Shown: in pieces, positions 1-9,060 of the stretch
How the letters are laid out: each line of letters opens with the position of its first letter
Position numbering within the stretch: position 1 is the first letter of the stretch
From: Pseudoalteromonas xiamenensis
GTDB lineage: Bacteria > Pseudomonadota > Gammaproteobacteria > Enterobacterales > Alteromonadaceae
Length of the DNA stretch: 64,000 nt
Assembly (NCBI RefSeq): GCF_042431545.1
Contig: NZ_JBHLYX010000031.1
Direction: 5' to 3' (one strand)
Program-made: the position numbers and the translations under genes
The notes under the pieces: generated by a model
Told to the model about the DNA's origin: nothing
Seen by the model: only the letters and a program-made list of their open reading frames with translations
The model's database searches: none

Positions 1-302
1 CCGGTAAGGTATTGGAGAACTATCGATTAGTGGACTGTACGCTCTATGTCACCCTTGAACCGTGTTCAATGTGTGCGGGATTGTTGGTGCATAGTCGGAT
101 ACAACGTGTGGTCTACGGCGCCTGCGACGCTAAAACAGGGTCCGCTGGTTCTATTATGAATTTATTACAGGAACCTCGATTGAATCATCAAGTCGATATT
201 ACAAGAGGGGTGTTGGCGGAGGCTTGCTCTGAAAAAATATCTGCGTTTTTTAAAGCGAGAAGAGCAGAGAAAAAGGCCCTAAAACAGGCGGCTCAAGATT
301 GA
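1..302 (+). CDS. tadA: tRNA-specific adenosine deaminase TadA (5' end outside window)
   Basis: TadA deaminates the wobble adenosine (A34) of tRNA-Arg(ACG) to inosine, using a zinc-bound water. The frame is open to the left edge, so the N-terminal part, including the His-Ala-Glu zinc/catalytic motif, is missing. What remains carries the second zinc motif, EPCSMCAG, followed by the family's GACDAKTGSAGS stretch and a Lys-rich tail. A TTG at 12 is in frame but is not the start, because homology continues upstream of it. The last 10 bases overlap the end of a small convergent gene. Identification is secure from the motif block; only the 5' end is unknown. Confidence 0.95.
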   Translation, partial: GKVLENYRLVDCTLYVTLEPCSMCAGLLVHSRIQRVVYGACDAKTGSAGSIMNLLQEPRLNHQVDITRGVLAEACSEKISAFFKARRAEKKALKQAAQD

Positions 303-451
303 GCCGCGCAGCTGTCTAGTAACATCATCGCGTACTGACTACGACGGTGTAAAATTTTCTTGTGGATGTTTTTAAGCGTAATACGGCGACGATTTGGCGA
401 AGCATTACGAATATTTCGTTTAAAACGTGTAGTTCGACGTCTATTTAACAT
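293..451 (-). CDS. Small, very basic 52-residue protein, not recognised
   Basis: This reading frame starts with ATG and has a near-perfect Shine-Dalgarno (AAAGGAGG) six bases upstream, which is the main reason to call it. The product is 52 residues, 15 of them Arg or Lys plus two His, concentrated in the first 37 positions (RRR at 4-6 and again at 21-23). The last 12 residues are neutral. No transmembrane segment or signal peptide is visible. Such composition suggests RNA or ribosome binding, but that is inference; it does not match RMF, Sra or any ribosomal protein I know. It converges with tadA and its stop lies inside the tadA end. Confidence 0.65.
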   Translation of the reverse strand: MLNRRRTTRFKRNIRNASPNRRRITLKNIHKKILHRRSQYAMMLLDSCAAQS

Positions 452-993
452 CAGAACCTCCTTTTGTGAGAGTAACTATTCCTAGAGATTAGACCGCATA
501 ATGTTGCATTAGTTTGACAAGGCGGGTTGAAACTTGATTTCTAGTAACATGTAAATAGGATTGAAAAGCGGGTTTGCAGTTCAAAGTTAAAGGCTCGCGC
601 GCGTTTTATCACAACGAACAAAACCTCAAATTTTCCTCGATACTAGCCGTTTTTTCACCTAACGCCTAGTATTTTTGAACGTATAAACGCCGAATTTGGA
701 TTAATCCCTATCTGCTCTAAATATTGTAGTGAATGGATGAAATTTCAAGCTGTCACCTTTTACTGTCCTCGAAAATGAAGACAAAACCCTTTTTTCATTT
801 GGTTATTGAAAAGACAGAGTTGATTTGAAATTCAATTGCTTAATCTATAATTTTCGGTTGATATTGAGAACAGCGGCATTTTGTCCTTCAATTTTTCTCG
901 GAATTGACATTTTTGTGTTAAATCCAGACGCCAATTCGACTATAATAGCGACCCTAAATATCGTTCAATCCCTAACCCCGGATGAAAATACCT
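452..993. other. Long intergenic region upstream of purL
   Basis: About 540 bases separate the small basic-protein gene from purL, which is unusual in this compact window. I see no RNA gene, repeat or coding frame with a ribosome-binding site in it. The only clear signals are the ribosome-binding site of the leftward gene at the left end and a consensus -10 box near the right end (separate entry). In enteric bacteria a lytic transglycosylase gene (mltF) sits beside purL; nothing like it is present here. Confidence 0.5.
918..946 (+). promoter_or_regulatory. Probable purL promoter
   Basis: A perfect -10 hexamer, TATAAT, lies at 941-946, about 48 bases before the purL start. The hexamer at 17-base spacing (918-923, TTAAAT) is a poor -35. 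A perfect TTGACA exists at 904-909, but at 31 bases it is too far away to pair with this -10. The promoter would therefore depend on the -10 and perhaps an activator. I could not recognise a PurR operator. Confidence 0.4.
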
Positions 994-3900
994 ATGTTAA
1001 TCTTACGTGGTGCGCCAGCACTTTCTGAGTTTAAAGTTCAAAAGATCCTCGAAAAATGTCAAGCAGCTAATTTACCAGTAACAGGTGTGTACGCTGAGTT
1101 TATGCATTTTGCCGATCTCACCGAATCATTGACAGAGGCCGAATTAGACAAGCTACAAAAGCTGTTAAAGTACGGACCAACCATTCCTGAGCACGAGCCA
1201 ACTGGTGCGTTGATCCTGGTGACTCCACGTTTAGGTACTATTTCTCCTTGGGCATCAAAAGCAACTGACATTGCAATAAACTGTGGCCTAACTAAAGTAC
1301 ACCGCGTTGAACGTGGTATTGCGTATTACGTTGAAGGTGCGCTGAATGAAGCGCAATTAAGCGATGTGGCGAAACTGGTACACGATCGCATGACCGAATC
1401 GACGCATGCAACATTAGAAGCGGCAGGTCAGTTATTCCGTGTTGAAACGCCACGTCCAATGTCATCAGTGGATATTCTTAGTGGTGGTCGTGATGCACTT
1501 GCAAAGGCGAACGTAGAGCAAGGTTTTGCCTTAGCTGACGACGAAATTGATTACCTTGTTGAGAGCTTCCAAAAATTAGGCCGTAACCCAAACGACATTG
1601 AACTGTTTATGTTCGCACAAGCTAACTCTGAACATTGTCGTCATAAAATCTTCAATGCCGATTGGACAATCGATGGTGTTGAACAGCCGAAGTCGCTGTT
1701 CAAAATGATCAAAAATACGTACGAAACCCACAATGAAAATGTGTTGTCGGCTTACAAAGACAATGCTGCTGTAATGACAGGCTCAAAAGCGGGTCGTTTC
1801 TTCCCGAATGCGCAAGGCGAGTACGATTATCATCACGAAGATATTCACATCCTAATGAAAGTGGAAACCCACAACCACCCAACAGCGATTGCACCGTTCT
1901 CAGGTGCTTCAACGGGTTCTGGTGGTGAGATCCGTGATGAAGGTGCGACTGGTCGTGGTTCAAAACCAAAAGCAGGTCTTGTCGGTTTCACGGTTTCTAA
2001 CTTACGTATTCCGGGTTTTGAGCAACCATGGGAAAGCGATTTTGGCAAGCCTGGTCGTATCGTTAGCGCATTAGATATTATGGTTGAAGGTCCACTTGGT
2101 GGCGCTGCGTTTAACAACGAATTTGGACGTCCTAACTTATTAGGCTACTTCCGTACGTACGAAGAAAAAGTAAATAGCCACAACGGTGAAGAAGTACGTG
2201 GCTACCACAAGCCAATCATGATTGCAGGTGGCCTAGGTAACATTCGTGAAGATCACGTACAAAAAGGCTCAATCCCGGTTGGTGCAAAGCTTATCGTGCT
2301 TGGTGGACCTGCCATGAACATCGGTCTGGGCGGCGGTGCAGCATCATCGATGGCGTCAGGTCAGTCCAACGAAGATTTAGATTTTGCGTCAGTACAACGT
2401 GAAAACCCAGAAATGGAACGTCGTTGTCAGGAAGTGATCGACAAATGTTGGCAGCTTGGTGATGCAAACCCAATCGCGTTTATTCACGACGTGGGCGCGG
2501 GCGGCATTTCAAATGCATTCCCTGAATTGGTGAATGATGGTGGCCGAGGTGGTAAGTTTGAACTTCGTAACGTACCAAATGACGAGCCAGGCATGGCACC
2601 ACATGAAATTTGGTGTAACGAATCACAAGAGCGTTATGTATTGGCGGTTGCTGCGGAAGATTTCGCTCGTTTTGAAGCGATTTGTAAACGTGAACGTGCT
2701 CAATATGCCGTCATTGGTGAAGCAACAGAAGAACGTCATTTGACGGTTTCAGACAGTCACTTCGACAACAATCCTGTGGATTTACCACTAGACGTGCTTT
2801 TGGGTAAGCCACCGAAAATGCACCGTGATGTAAAATCACAACAAGCAACAGGTCAGGCGTTAAACACGTCAGCGATTGAATTAAAAGACGCTGCTGAACG
2901 TTTACTTCGTCTACCGACGATTGCAGAAAAAACTTTCCTTATCACTATCGGTGACCGCACGGTAACCGGTCTTGTGGCTCGCGATCAAATGGTGGGTCCT
3001 TGGCAGGTGCCAGTAGCAAACTGTGCCGTAACTGCAGCCTCGTTTGATACTTATCATGGCGAAGCTATGTCGATGGGGGAACGTACTCCCGCAGCACTGT
3101 TAAATTACGGTGCATCAGCGCGTCTAGCGGTCGGTGAAGCGTTAACCAACATCGCTTGTGCGAATATTGGTGGTTTGGAAAACATCAAACTATCAGCAAA
3201 CTGGATGGCGGCTGCAGGTCACCCAGGTGAAGATGCGGGTCTTTATGAGGCAGTAAAAGCCGTTGGCGAAGAATTATGTCCCGCACTAGGTCTTACGATC
3301 CCAGTTGGAAAAGACTCGATGTCGATGAAGACGAAGTGGGACGAAAACGGTGAAGAGAAAGCCGTTACCGCGCCGCTTTCACTCATCATTACAGCGTTTG
3401 GTCGTGTAGACGATGTGCGCAAGACAGTGACGCCACAACTTCGTACTGACAAAGGCGAGACGAGTCTGCTGCTTGTGGATTTAGGTGCGGGCCAAAACCG
3501 TTTAGGTGCATCGTGTCTCGCGCAGGTTTATAAGCAATTAGGTGATAAGACACCAGATGTGGACAGCCCTGAGTTATTGAAGGGTTTCTATAACGCAATG
3601 CAAACGCTTGTATCAGAAGACAAGCTACTGGCTTACCACGACCGTTCAGACGGTGGTTTATTTACTACTGTTGCGGAAATGGCGTTTGCTGGCCATACCG
3701 GTGTGAGCGTAGAGCTGGATGCATTGACAGGTTCAGATATCGAGGTGCTGTTTAATGAAGAACTCGGTGCGGTAGTTCAAGTTCGACAAAGCGACTTGGA
3801 TGCTGTTAAAGCAATCTTAGCGGCGAATGGCCTTGCGAATGTGTCTCACGTTATAGGTACACTAAATAACGAAGACAACGTCACCTTTGCACGTAATGGC

Positions 3901-4878
3901 GATACTATTCTTGCCGATACACGTACAGCGTTACGCACTATTTGGGCAGAAACCACTTACCAAATGCAAGCAATGCGCGATAATCCTGAATGCGCGAAGC
4001 AAGAGTTCGAAGCAAAATTTGATGCAAAAGACCCTGGTCTAAACGTCAAACTGAGCTTTGATCTTAATGAAGATATTGCGGCTCCATACATTGCAACGGG
4101 TGCCAAACCGCGTATGGCAATCTTACGTGAGCAGGGTGTTAACTCACATCTAGAAATGGCCGCTGCGTTCAATCGTGCAGGTTTTGCGGCAATCGATGTT
4201 CACATGAGTGATATTCTAGAAGGTCGTATCACACTAGATCAATTTAAAGGTTTAGTCGCCTGTGGTGGTTTCTCCTACGGTGACGTACTGGGCGCTGGCG
4301 AAGGTTGGGCAAAATCAATTCTGTTTAACGACATGGCTCGTGACCAATTCCAGTCATTCTTTGAGCGTCAAGATACGTTCAGCTTAGGGGTATGTAATGG
4401 TTGTCAAATGATGTCAACGTTACGTGAACTTATCCCGGGTACTGAGCATTGGCCTCGTTTTGTACAGAACAAATCAGCGCGATTTGAAGCTCGCTTCAGT
4501 TTGGTTGAAGTACAAGACAGTCCTTCGGTGTTCTTCCAAGGTATGGCTGGCTCGCGTATGCCAATTGCTGTATCACATGGTGAAGGTCATGCAGAATTCC
4601 GTAATAGCGCAGCGGTTGAACATGCCCTTGCAACTGGTACTGTCGCGGTTAAATTCGTTGATAACTTCGGCAATCCAACTGAAACTTACCCAGCGAACCC
4701 GAATAGCTCTCCTGCTGGTATTACAGGGATTACGTCAAATGATGGCCGTGCAACCGTAATGATGCCTCACCCTGAACGCGTTTTCCGTGCAGTTTCTAAC
4801 TCATGGCATCCTGATGAATGGAAAGAAGATAGCCCGTGGATGCGAATGTTCCGTAACGCTCGTAAATACGTAGGCTAA
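994..4878 (+). CDS. purL: Phosphoribosylformylglycinamidine synthase PurL
   Basis: Large single-chain FGAM synthase, the fourth step of purine synthesis: FGAR + Gln + ATP gives FGAM + Glu + ADP + Pi. The N-terminal PurS-like part, the two ATP-binding synthase halves (METHNHPTA, GEIRDEGATGRG, GPLGGAAFNNEFGRP) and the C-terminal class I glutaminase with GVCNGCQMM (catalytic Cys) and MMPHPERVFR are all present. From the second ATG at 994 the protein is 1294 residues, matching E. coli (1295) and aligning at LILRG; an ATG at 982 would add four residues and has no Shine-Dalgarno. The gene is monocistronic with its own terminator. Confidence 0.97.
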   Translation: MLILRGAPALSEFKVQKILEKCQAANLPVTGVYAEFMHFADLTESLTEAELDKLQKLLKYGPTIPEHEPTGALILVTPRLGTISPWASKATDIAINCGLTKVHRVERGIAYYVEGALNEAQLSDVAKLVHDRMTESTHATLEAAGQLFRVETPRPMSSVDILSGGRDALAKANVEQGFALADDEIDYLVESFQKLGRNPNDIELFMFAQANSEHCRHKIFNADWTIDGVEQPKSLFKMIKNTYETHNENVLSAYKDNAAVMTGSKAGRFFPNAQGEYDYHHEDIHILMKVETHNHPTAIAPFSGASTGSGGEIRDEGATGRGSKPKAGLVGFTVSNLRIPGFEQPWESDFGKPGRIVSALDIMVEGPLGGAAFNNEFGRPNLLGYFRTYEEKVNSHNGEEVRGYHKPIMIAGGLGNIREDHVQKGSIPVGAKLIVLGGPAMNIGLGGGAASSMASGQSNEDLDFASVQRENPEMERRCQEVIDKCWQLGDANPIAFIHDVGAGGISNAFPELVNDGGRGGKFELRNVPNDEPGMAPHEIWCNESQERYVLAVAAEDFARFEAICKRERAQYAVIGEATEERHLTVSDSHFDNNPVDLPLDVLLGKPPKMHRDVKSQQATGQALNTSAIELKDAAERLLRLPTIAEKTFLITIGDRTVTGLVARDQMVGPWQVPVANCAVTAASFDTYHGEAMSMGERTPAALLNYGASARLAVGEALTNIACANIGGLENIKLSANWMAAAGHPGEDAGLYEAVKAVGEELCPALGLTIPVGKDSMSMKTKWDENGEEKAVTAPLSLIITAFGRVDDVRKTVTPQLRTDKGETSLLLVDLGAGQNRLGASCLAQVYKQLGDKTPDVDSPELLKGFYNAMQTLVSEDKLLAYHDRSDGGLFTTVAEMAFAGHTGVSVELDALTGSDIEVLFNEELGAVVQVRQSDLDAVKAILAANGLANVSHVIGTLNNEDNVTFARNGDTILADTRTALRTIWAETTYQMQAMRDNPECAKQEFEAKFDAKDPGLNVKLSFDLNEDIAAPYIATGAKPRMAILREQGVNSHLEMAAAFNRAGFAAIDVHMSDILEGRITLDQFKGLVACGGFSYGDVLGAGEGWAKSILFNDMARDQFQSFFERQDTFSLGVCNGCQMMSTLRELIPGTEHWPRFVQNKSARFEARFSLVEVQDSPSVFFQGMAGSRMPIAVSHGEGHAEFRNSAAVEHALATGTVAVKFVDNFGNPTETYPANPNSSPAGITGITSNDGRATVMMPHPERVFRAVSNSWHPDEWKEDSPWMRMFRNARKYVG

Positions 4879-4895
4879 GTTAACATCACACAGTT

Positions 4896-4926
4896 AAAAG
4901 GCGCTCTTAGAGCGCCTTTTTTGTTT
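4896..4926 (+). terminator. Intrinsic terminator of purL
   Basis: An 11-base perfect stem (AAAAGGCGCTC / GAGCGCCTTTT) with a TTA loop is followed by a T-rich run. It lies 18 bases after the purL stop and before the convergent DUF1415 gene, for which it may also serve. Confidence 0.9.
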
Positions 4927-4979
4927 TTTAATGACCAGATTGCCTAAAGAATGAATTCGATTTTCCCTGTAAGGGGTAT

Positions 4980-5522
4980 CTAGTGAGACTTGCAGCTCGA
5001 TAGAAGTTGTTGCCAAAAAGCTTCACCTTTGCGTCTAGCTAGGCGAATGTTATTTTCAGGAATTTGCTCAGGGTCATCATACGTTGCAAGAGCTTGCGCC
5101 ATGCTGTCTTCACGGATCAAATGCAGCGTAGGGTAAGGCGCGCGGTTTGTGTAATTGGCCGGATCGTTTTCATCACTGTCTGCAAAGACATAATCTGGAT
5201 GAAAGTTTGCGATTTGGTATTTCCCTTCATAGCCTTGTGCGGCCAGTAAAGCGTTTGCTAAATCGACCAGATCCAGAAAGGCATCAAAATCGTGAAAACC
5301 ATTATTAAAAATCAACAGTGTAGTTTCGCGTTCTGGGTGACTATCAAGTGCGATACAACTTTCTATCATGGCGAGCACCGCATCTTCAATTGTCAAAGCG
5401 TCCGAAAGTTCATAATGGATCGTGTTGTTTTCAACTTCTTTGCGTGCAAATGGGCAAAAATTGTATTTTACGATGACAGAACTTACCCAGTTCTTCATTG
5501 CACTAATAGCATCTGAATTCAT
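4980..5522 (-). CDS. DUF1415 family protein
   Basis: A 180-residue soluble protein of the DUF1415 family, whose function is unknown. Family hallmarks visible are VIVKYNFCPFA near the N-terminus, NFHPDYVFAD in the middle and NRAPYPTLHLIREDSM after it. There is no signal peptide or membrane segment. It overlaps the end of waaA by four bases (ATGA), so the two are probably translationally coupled and transcribed leftwards together. The Cys and His in the family motifs might bind a metal or nucleotide, which is speculation. Confidence 0.85.
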   Translation of the reverse strand: MNSDAISAMKNWVSSVIVKYNFCPFARKEVENNTIHYELSDALTIEDAVLAMIESCIALDSHPERETTLLIFNNGFHDFDAFLDLVDLANALLAAQGYEGKYQIANFHPDYVFADSDENDPANYTNRAPYPTLHLIREDSMAQALATYDDPEQIPENNIRLARRKGEAFWQQLLSSCKSH

Positions 5523-6790
5523 ATATTGCGTCCTAAAGACTTATCGATTAAAGCTAACGTTTTATTAATCGCACCCTGATTATTCATTAATACTTGATGG
5601 GCATTGCGGCCCAGTTGCATACGCGCATCGTTGTCGTTAAAAAGCGTATGGAGCTGTTCAAACAGCGATTCGCTATCAAACACGGTGATAGCTGCCGATG
5701 CATTTATGAGCTCAGGGTAGATATGAGCAAAATTATAGGTATGGGGTCCGGACAGGACACCAACGGAGAATGCAGCAGCTTCCAGTGGGTTGTGCCCACC
5801 TCGCTCAATTAAACTACCGCCGACATAGGCAACGTCTGAAGCGCCATACAGACATTTTAATTCACCTAGAGTGTCTGCAAGTAAAACTTGTGATTCTTCT
5901 AGTGATTGCATATTGCTGCGTCGTGTCATTCTGAATTGCTGAGTCGCAAGTAAAGATGCAACGGGTTCAAACTGTTCTGGATGCCTTGGGGCAATAATTA
6001 GTAGTGCAGTTGGGTATTGCTTCAACAACAGTTTATGCGCAGCGAGCACTTGCTCATGCTCTAAGGGATGAGTTGACCCAGCAACCCATACATAGCGGCC
6101 AGATAACAAAGACTTTAGTTGTCTAGCTTTAATCTGTTCTGGTTCAGATAGCTGAATGTCGAATTTAATCGAACCCGTAGCCCTAATTTTATCTTCTCGC
6201 AGCCCAAGCTTCATAAAACGGCTTGCATCTTGCTCATTATGACTCGCCAAATAGGTCACGGCGCGCATTAATACATTGGTGAGAGGTTGAACACGTTGAT
6301 AACCTTTCATTGATTTTTCAGACAAGCGGGCATTGAGCACAAGTACAGGACAGTCATTTGCTTTCGCATGAGCGAAAAGATTTGGCCAAAGCTCTGTTTC
6401 CAGTACACAAAGTGCTTTAGGACGAAGCGTATTGATAAATCGTCGTGCTGTGAAATAAAAATCTAAGGGAAGATAAACACAGTTTACTGATTCTTGAAAA
6501 ATCGCTTCAATTTGAGCACGGCCTGTGGGGGTGTTCGTGCTTACAATAATTTTATCGTTGGGGTGTTGTTGCTTATATTTTTTTATTAATGGTGCAGCCG
6601 CGAGTACTTCACCGACAGATGCGCAGTGAAACAGGAGAGCGTGTTTAGGCAGAGAACTTATACCGTATGCGAATCGCTCGTTAAAATGAATGCGGTATGC
6701 AGCTTGTTTTTTCCCTCTGAAAACCCATAAGTAGGTAATCAACACGGGAGCTAATAGCAGCAAAACGAATGAATAAATAAATCTAGCCAT
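5519..6790 (-). CDS. waaA: 3-deoxy-D-manno-octulosonic acid (Kdo) transferase WaaA
   Basis: WaaA (KdtA, glycosyltransferase family 30) moves Kdo from CMP-Kdo to lipid IVA at the inner membrane, starting the lipopolysaccharide core. At 423 residues it matches the E. coli enzyme (425). It has an N-terminal membrane anchor (FVLLLLAPVLITYLWVF), the active-site region FHCASVGEVLAAAPLI with its conserved Glu, and nucleotide-sugar motifs AGSTHPLEHEQVL and ERGGHNPLEAAAF. A Kdo kinase gene (kdkA) nearby suggests the mono-Kdo core of Vibrio and Haemophilus types, an inference from context. Confidence 0.95.
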   Translation of the reverse strand: MARFIYSFVLLLLAPVLITYLWVFRGKKQAAYRIHFNERFAYGISSLPKHALLFHCASVGEVLAAAPLIKKYKQQHPNDKIIVSTNTPTGRAQIEAIFQESVNCVYLPLDFYFTARRFINTLRPKALCVLETELWPNLFAHAKANDCPVLVLNARLSEKSMKGYQRVQPLTNVLMRAVTYLASHNEQDASRFMKLGLREDKIRATGSIKFDIQLSEPEQIKARQLKSLLSGRYVWVAGSTHPLEHEQVLAAHKLLLKQYPTALLIIAPRHPEQFEPVASLLATQQFRMTRRSNMQSLEESQVLLADTLGELKCLYGASDVAYVGGSLIERGGHNPLEAAAFSVGVLSGPHTYNFAHIYPELINASAAITVFDSESLFEQLHTLFNDNDARMQLGRNAHQVLMNNQGAINKTLALIDKSLGRNI

Positions 6791-6945
6791 AATGCACCTG
6801 AATCGATGGAGTGCCTATTGTAACGGTCTACGTTTGGTACGCAAACTGACAATTGAATTAGTTACACTTTTGAACAGGGAATGTTCTGTTTCTCGTCATT
6901 AAATTTGTTAATATGGGTCAACATGTCTGTTGAATTTACACTGTG

Positions 6946-8400
6946 ATGAAATTGAAAACCGCCATTCTAACGTGCTTAGGTATGTTAGTTAGTACACCGA
7001 CTTTTGCAGCCCCGACTGCTTATCTTCCACTTGGTAGTGATCCGTTGTTGGAATACCAGATTGATCAATTGTTTTCATTAACGACCGGAACTCCGTCACG
7101 AAAGCCATATCGAATCAATGATGTCTATCAAGCGCTTCGCTATGTTCGCGTCTCTGATCCTGATTTGTATCGCTCGATTTCGAGCAAATTGAAGGTTTAT
7201 CAGAGTAAAGATGGGATAACCCGGCAAGGTGTGAAAGCCACGATCAGCTCAGGTGAAGAAGACAAATTGGCAAATGAGCGCGGTAATACATCGAAAGAGT
7301 ATTTGCAGTTGGCATTCGAAGGCATTTGGCGTGGCACTGAAAATACGTTAATGCAAGTAGGCCTCGAATACCGCGTAAAACAAAGCGAACTAGTGCCTTA
7401 CAATACGTTTGTTGCTTATTCACTTGGCAACATTCAAGTTGACGCAGGTTATCGCGAACACTGGCTTTCCCCCTTTAAACATTTCGGGCAAATCTTTTCA
7501 AATAACGCCAAATCATCGCCTTCACTCTCAATCAGCTTAGTGTCGCCATTAAATAATTGGTGGAATTTCGATGCTGAGGTTTTTTACTCTGAGCTCGATT
7601 ATGTTGAGGACGGTTTTTACTATGATGGCAAACTGGTTAGTGGCACGCCTCAATTAGCAGGCTCACGTTTTAGCATTGAACCGATGGATGGCTGGACAAT
7701 CGGCTTTAACCGAATGATGCAATTCGGTGGTGGACCCCGTCCGGTTTCGTTCGGAGACGTGATGAAGGCGTTTTTCGATCCCGCAGGACAAGATAATCGT
7801 GATTTGTCAGGCAATACCTTTGATAGTGAATTGGGTGATCAATGGGCATCATTAACCTCTCATCACCAATTTACGGATTGGTTTAATGCCGAAGTGTATT
7901 TTGAGTATGGTGGAGAAGACACCAGTGGTCATAAAAATTACCAGTTTGGTAACTTAGTTATGAATTACGGAGTTTACTTACCTAAGTTAACTGAAAAATC
8001 AACGCTTCGTTACGAATTCTCTCAAATGAATACACGTTGGTATATCAACGATTTGTATTTTAAAAATGGAAATACCGTCAATGGTTTTGTCGTTGGTAAC
8101 TTTGCTGCAGATAACAGATTGTTTGGTGATGACAACCCAGTAAATGCACACATATTAGAGTGGGTTGTTCAAACTGATAGTCAATCCAACTGGCGTGTGA
8201 AATACACGACAACTCAAACCGAAAACGACTTTGAAACAGAGTTCCCTAGAATGGAATTCGAATATAAACATCGTTCTCAAGAACTTGAAATTGTGCGCTC
8301 AGAACGTTGGCAAAATAAACAGGCAGAGGCCAAGCTTGCTGTTGGTAAAGACGTTTTCGGTGAGAATTACGCTTGGCTTTCTTTAAACGTATATTGGTAG
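6946..8400 (+). CDS. Wzi-family outer membrane beta-barrel protein
   Basis: A 484-residue protein with a clear Sec signal peptide (cleavage after TPTFA) and the pattern of the capsule assembly Wzi family: an N-terminal helical segment, then alternating amphipathic strands ending in Tyr-Trp, typical of outer membrane barrels. E. coli Wzi is a surface lectin that anchors group 1 capsule. No capsule export gene is in this window, so its ligand may be O-antigen or another surface polysaccharide. An ATG at 6946 is directly preceded by a GTG; neither has a good Shine-Dalgarno. It diverges from waaA and lies before gmhA. Confidence 0.8.
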   Translation: MKLKTAILTCLGMLVSTPTFAAPTAYLPLGSDPLLEYQIDQLFSLTTGTPSRKPYRINDVYQALRYVRVSDPDLYRSISSKLKVYQSKDGITRQGVKATISSGEEDKLANERGNTSKEYLQLAFEGIWRGTENTLMQVGLEYRVKQSELVPYNTFVAYSLGNIQVDAGYREHWLSPFKHFGQIFSNNAKSSPSLSISLVSPLNNWWNFDAEVFYSELDYVEDGFYYDGKLVSGTPQLAGSRFSIEPMDGWTIGFNRMMQFGGGPRPVSFGDVMKAFFDPAGQDNRDLSGNTFDSELGDQWASLTSHHQFTDWFNAEVYFEYGGEDTSGHKNYQFGNLVMNYGVYLPKLTEKSTLRYEFSQMNTRWYINDLYFKNGNTVNGFVVGNFAADNRLFGDDNPVNAHILEWVVQTDSQSNWRVKYTTTQTENDFETEFPRMEFEYKHRSQELEIVRSERWQNKQAEAKLAVGKDVFGENYAWLSLNVYW

Positions 8401-8439
8401 GATAATACCAGTCTAAATAGCATAGCCTTCATTTAGATT

Positions 8440-8451
8440 GTGTTAGAACAC
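8440..8451. promoter_or_regulatory. Short palindrome upstream of gmhA
   Basis: A perfect 12-base palindrome, GTGTTAGAACAC, sits 21 bases before the gmhA start, within 72 bases between wzi and gmhA that also contain a looser inverted repeat (TCTAAAT...ATTTAGA, 8412-8437). It could be an operator or chance; there is no T tract, so it is not a terminator. Confidence 0.25.
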
Positions 8452-8472
8452 GGGTTTTAAATAGGATTCATT

Positions 8473-9057
8473 ATGTCAAAGCTAGACGCAATATCGGCAA
8501 GTTATGAGGCAAGCCTAGCTCGCCACAATACCTTATTCGCCACAATGGCAAATTATCACGCAGAATGTATGGCTCTTTTAGCTGCCTGCGAAAAAACATT
8601 GAATAGCGGTGGTAAGGTTATTTGGTTCGGTAATGGTGGTAGCGCCGCAGATTCACAGCATTTAGCTGCCGAGTTCGTAGTACGTTATAAAAAAGAACGT
8701 GGCCCTTTGGCATCAATAGCGTTGACGACAGACACGTCAATTTTAACCGCACACAGTAACGACTATCATTTTGATACGGTTTTTGAACGTCAAGTTCAAG
8801 CGTTATGTAAGCCAGAGGATCTTGTTATTGGCTTAACCACTTCTGGCACCAGTGCAAACATTAATTTAGCACTTGCCGCTGCAAATGAGATTGGCGCATA
8901 TACGGTTGCATTCACAGGACGTGAAGGTGGAAAAGTGAAAGACATCGCGAAATTGTCCATTATCATTCGTAATGATGAAACGGCGAGAATTCAAGAAGCA
9001 CACATGTTTATTGGTCATTGGCTGTGTGAAGCTGTTGATATGCTGGTAGCGGAGTAA
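8473..9057 (+). CDS. gmhA: Phosphoheptose isomerase GmhA
   Basis: Converts sedoheptulose 7-phosphate to D-glycero-D-manno-heptose 7-phosphate, the first committed step of ADP-heptose synthesis. The 194-residue SIS-domain protein carries WFGNGGSAADSQHLAAEFV (substrate and zinc region), TTDTSILTAHSND and GLTTSGTSANI; the C-terminal QEAHMFIGHWLCEAVD holds the other metal-site residues. Length matches E. coli (192). hldE starts three bases after its stop, so the two form an operon, with gmhB a few genes downstream. Confidence 0.97.
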   Translation: MSKLDAISASYEASLARHNTLFATMANYHAECMALLAACEKTLNSGGKVIWFGNGGSAADSQHLAAEFVVRYKKERGPLASIALTTDTSILTAHSNDYHFDTVFERQVQALCKPEDLVIGLTTSGTSANINLALAAANEIGAYTVAFTGREGGKVKDIAKLSIIIRNDETARIQEAHMFIGHWLCEAVDMLVAE

Positions 9058-9060
9058 TTC

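Noticed and set aside
904..946. TTGACA at 904-909 as the -35 partner of the purL TATAAT
   Set aside because: The spacer would be 31 bases, far outside the 16-19 range.
4424..4759. 111-codon open frame inside purL
   Set aside because: Shadow frame of a strongly conserved gene, with no ribosome-binding site or recognisable protein.
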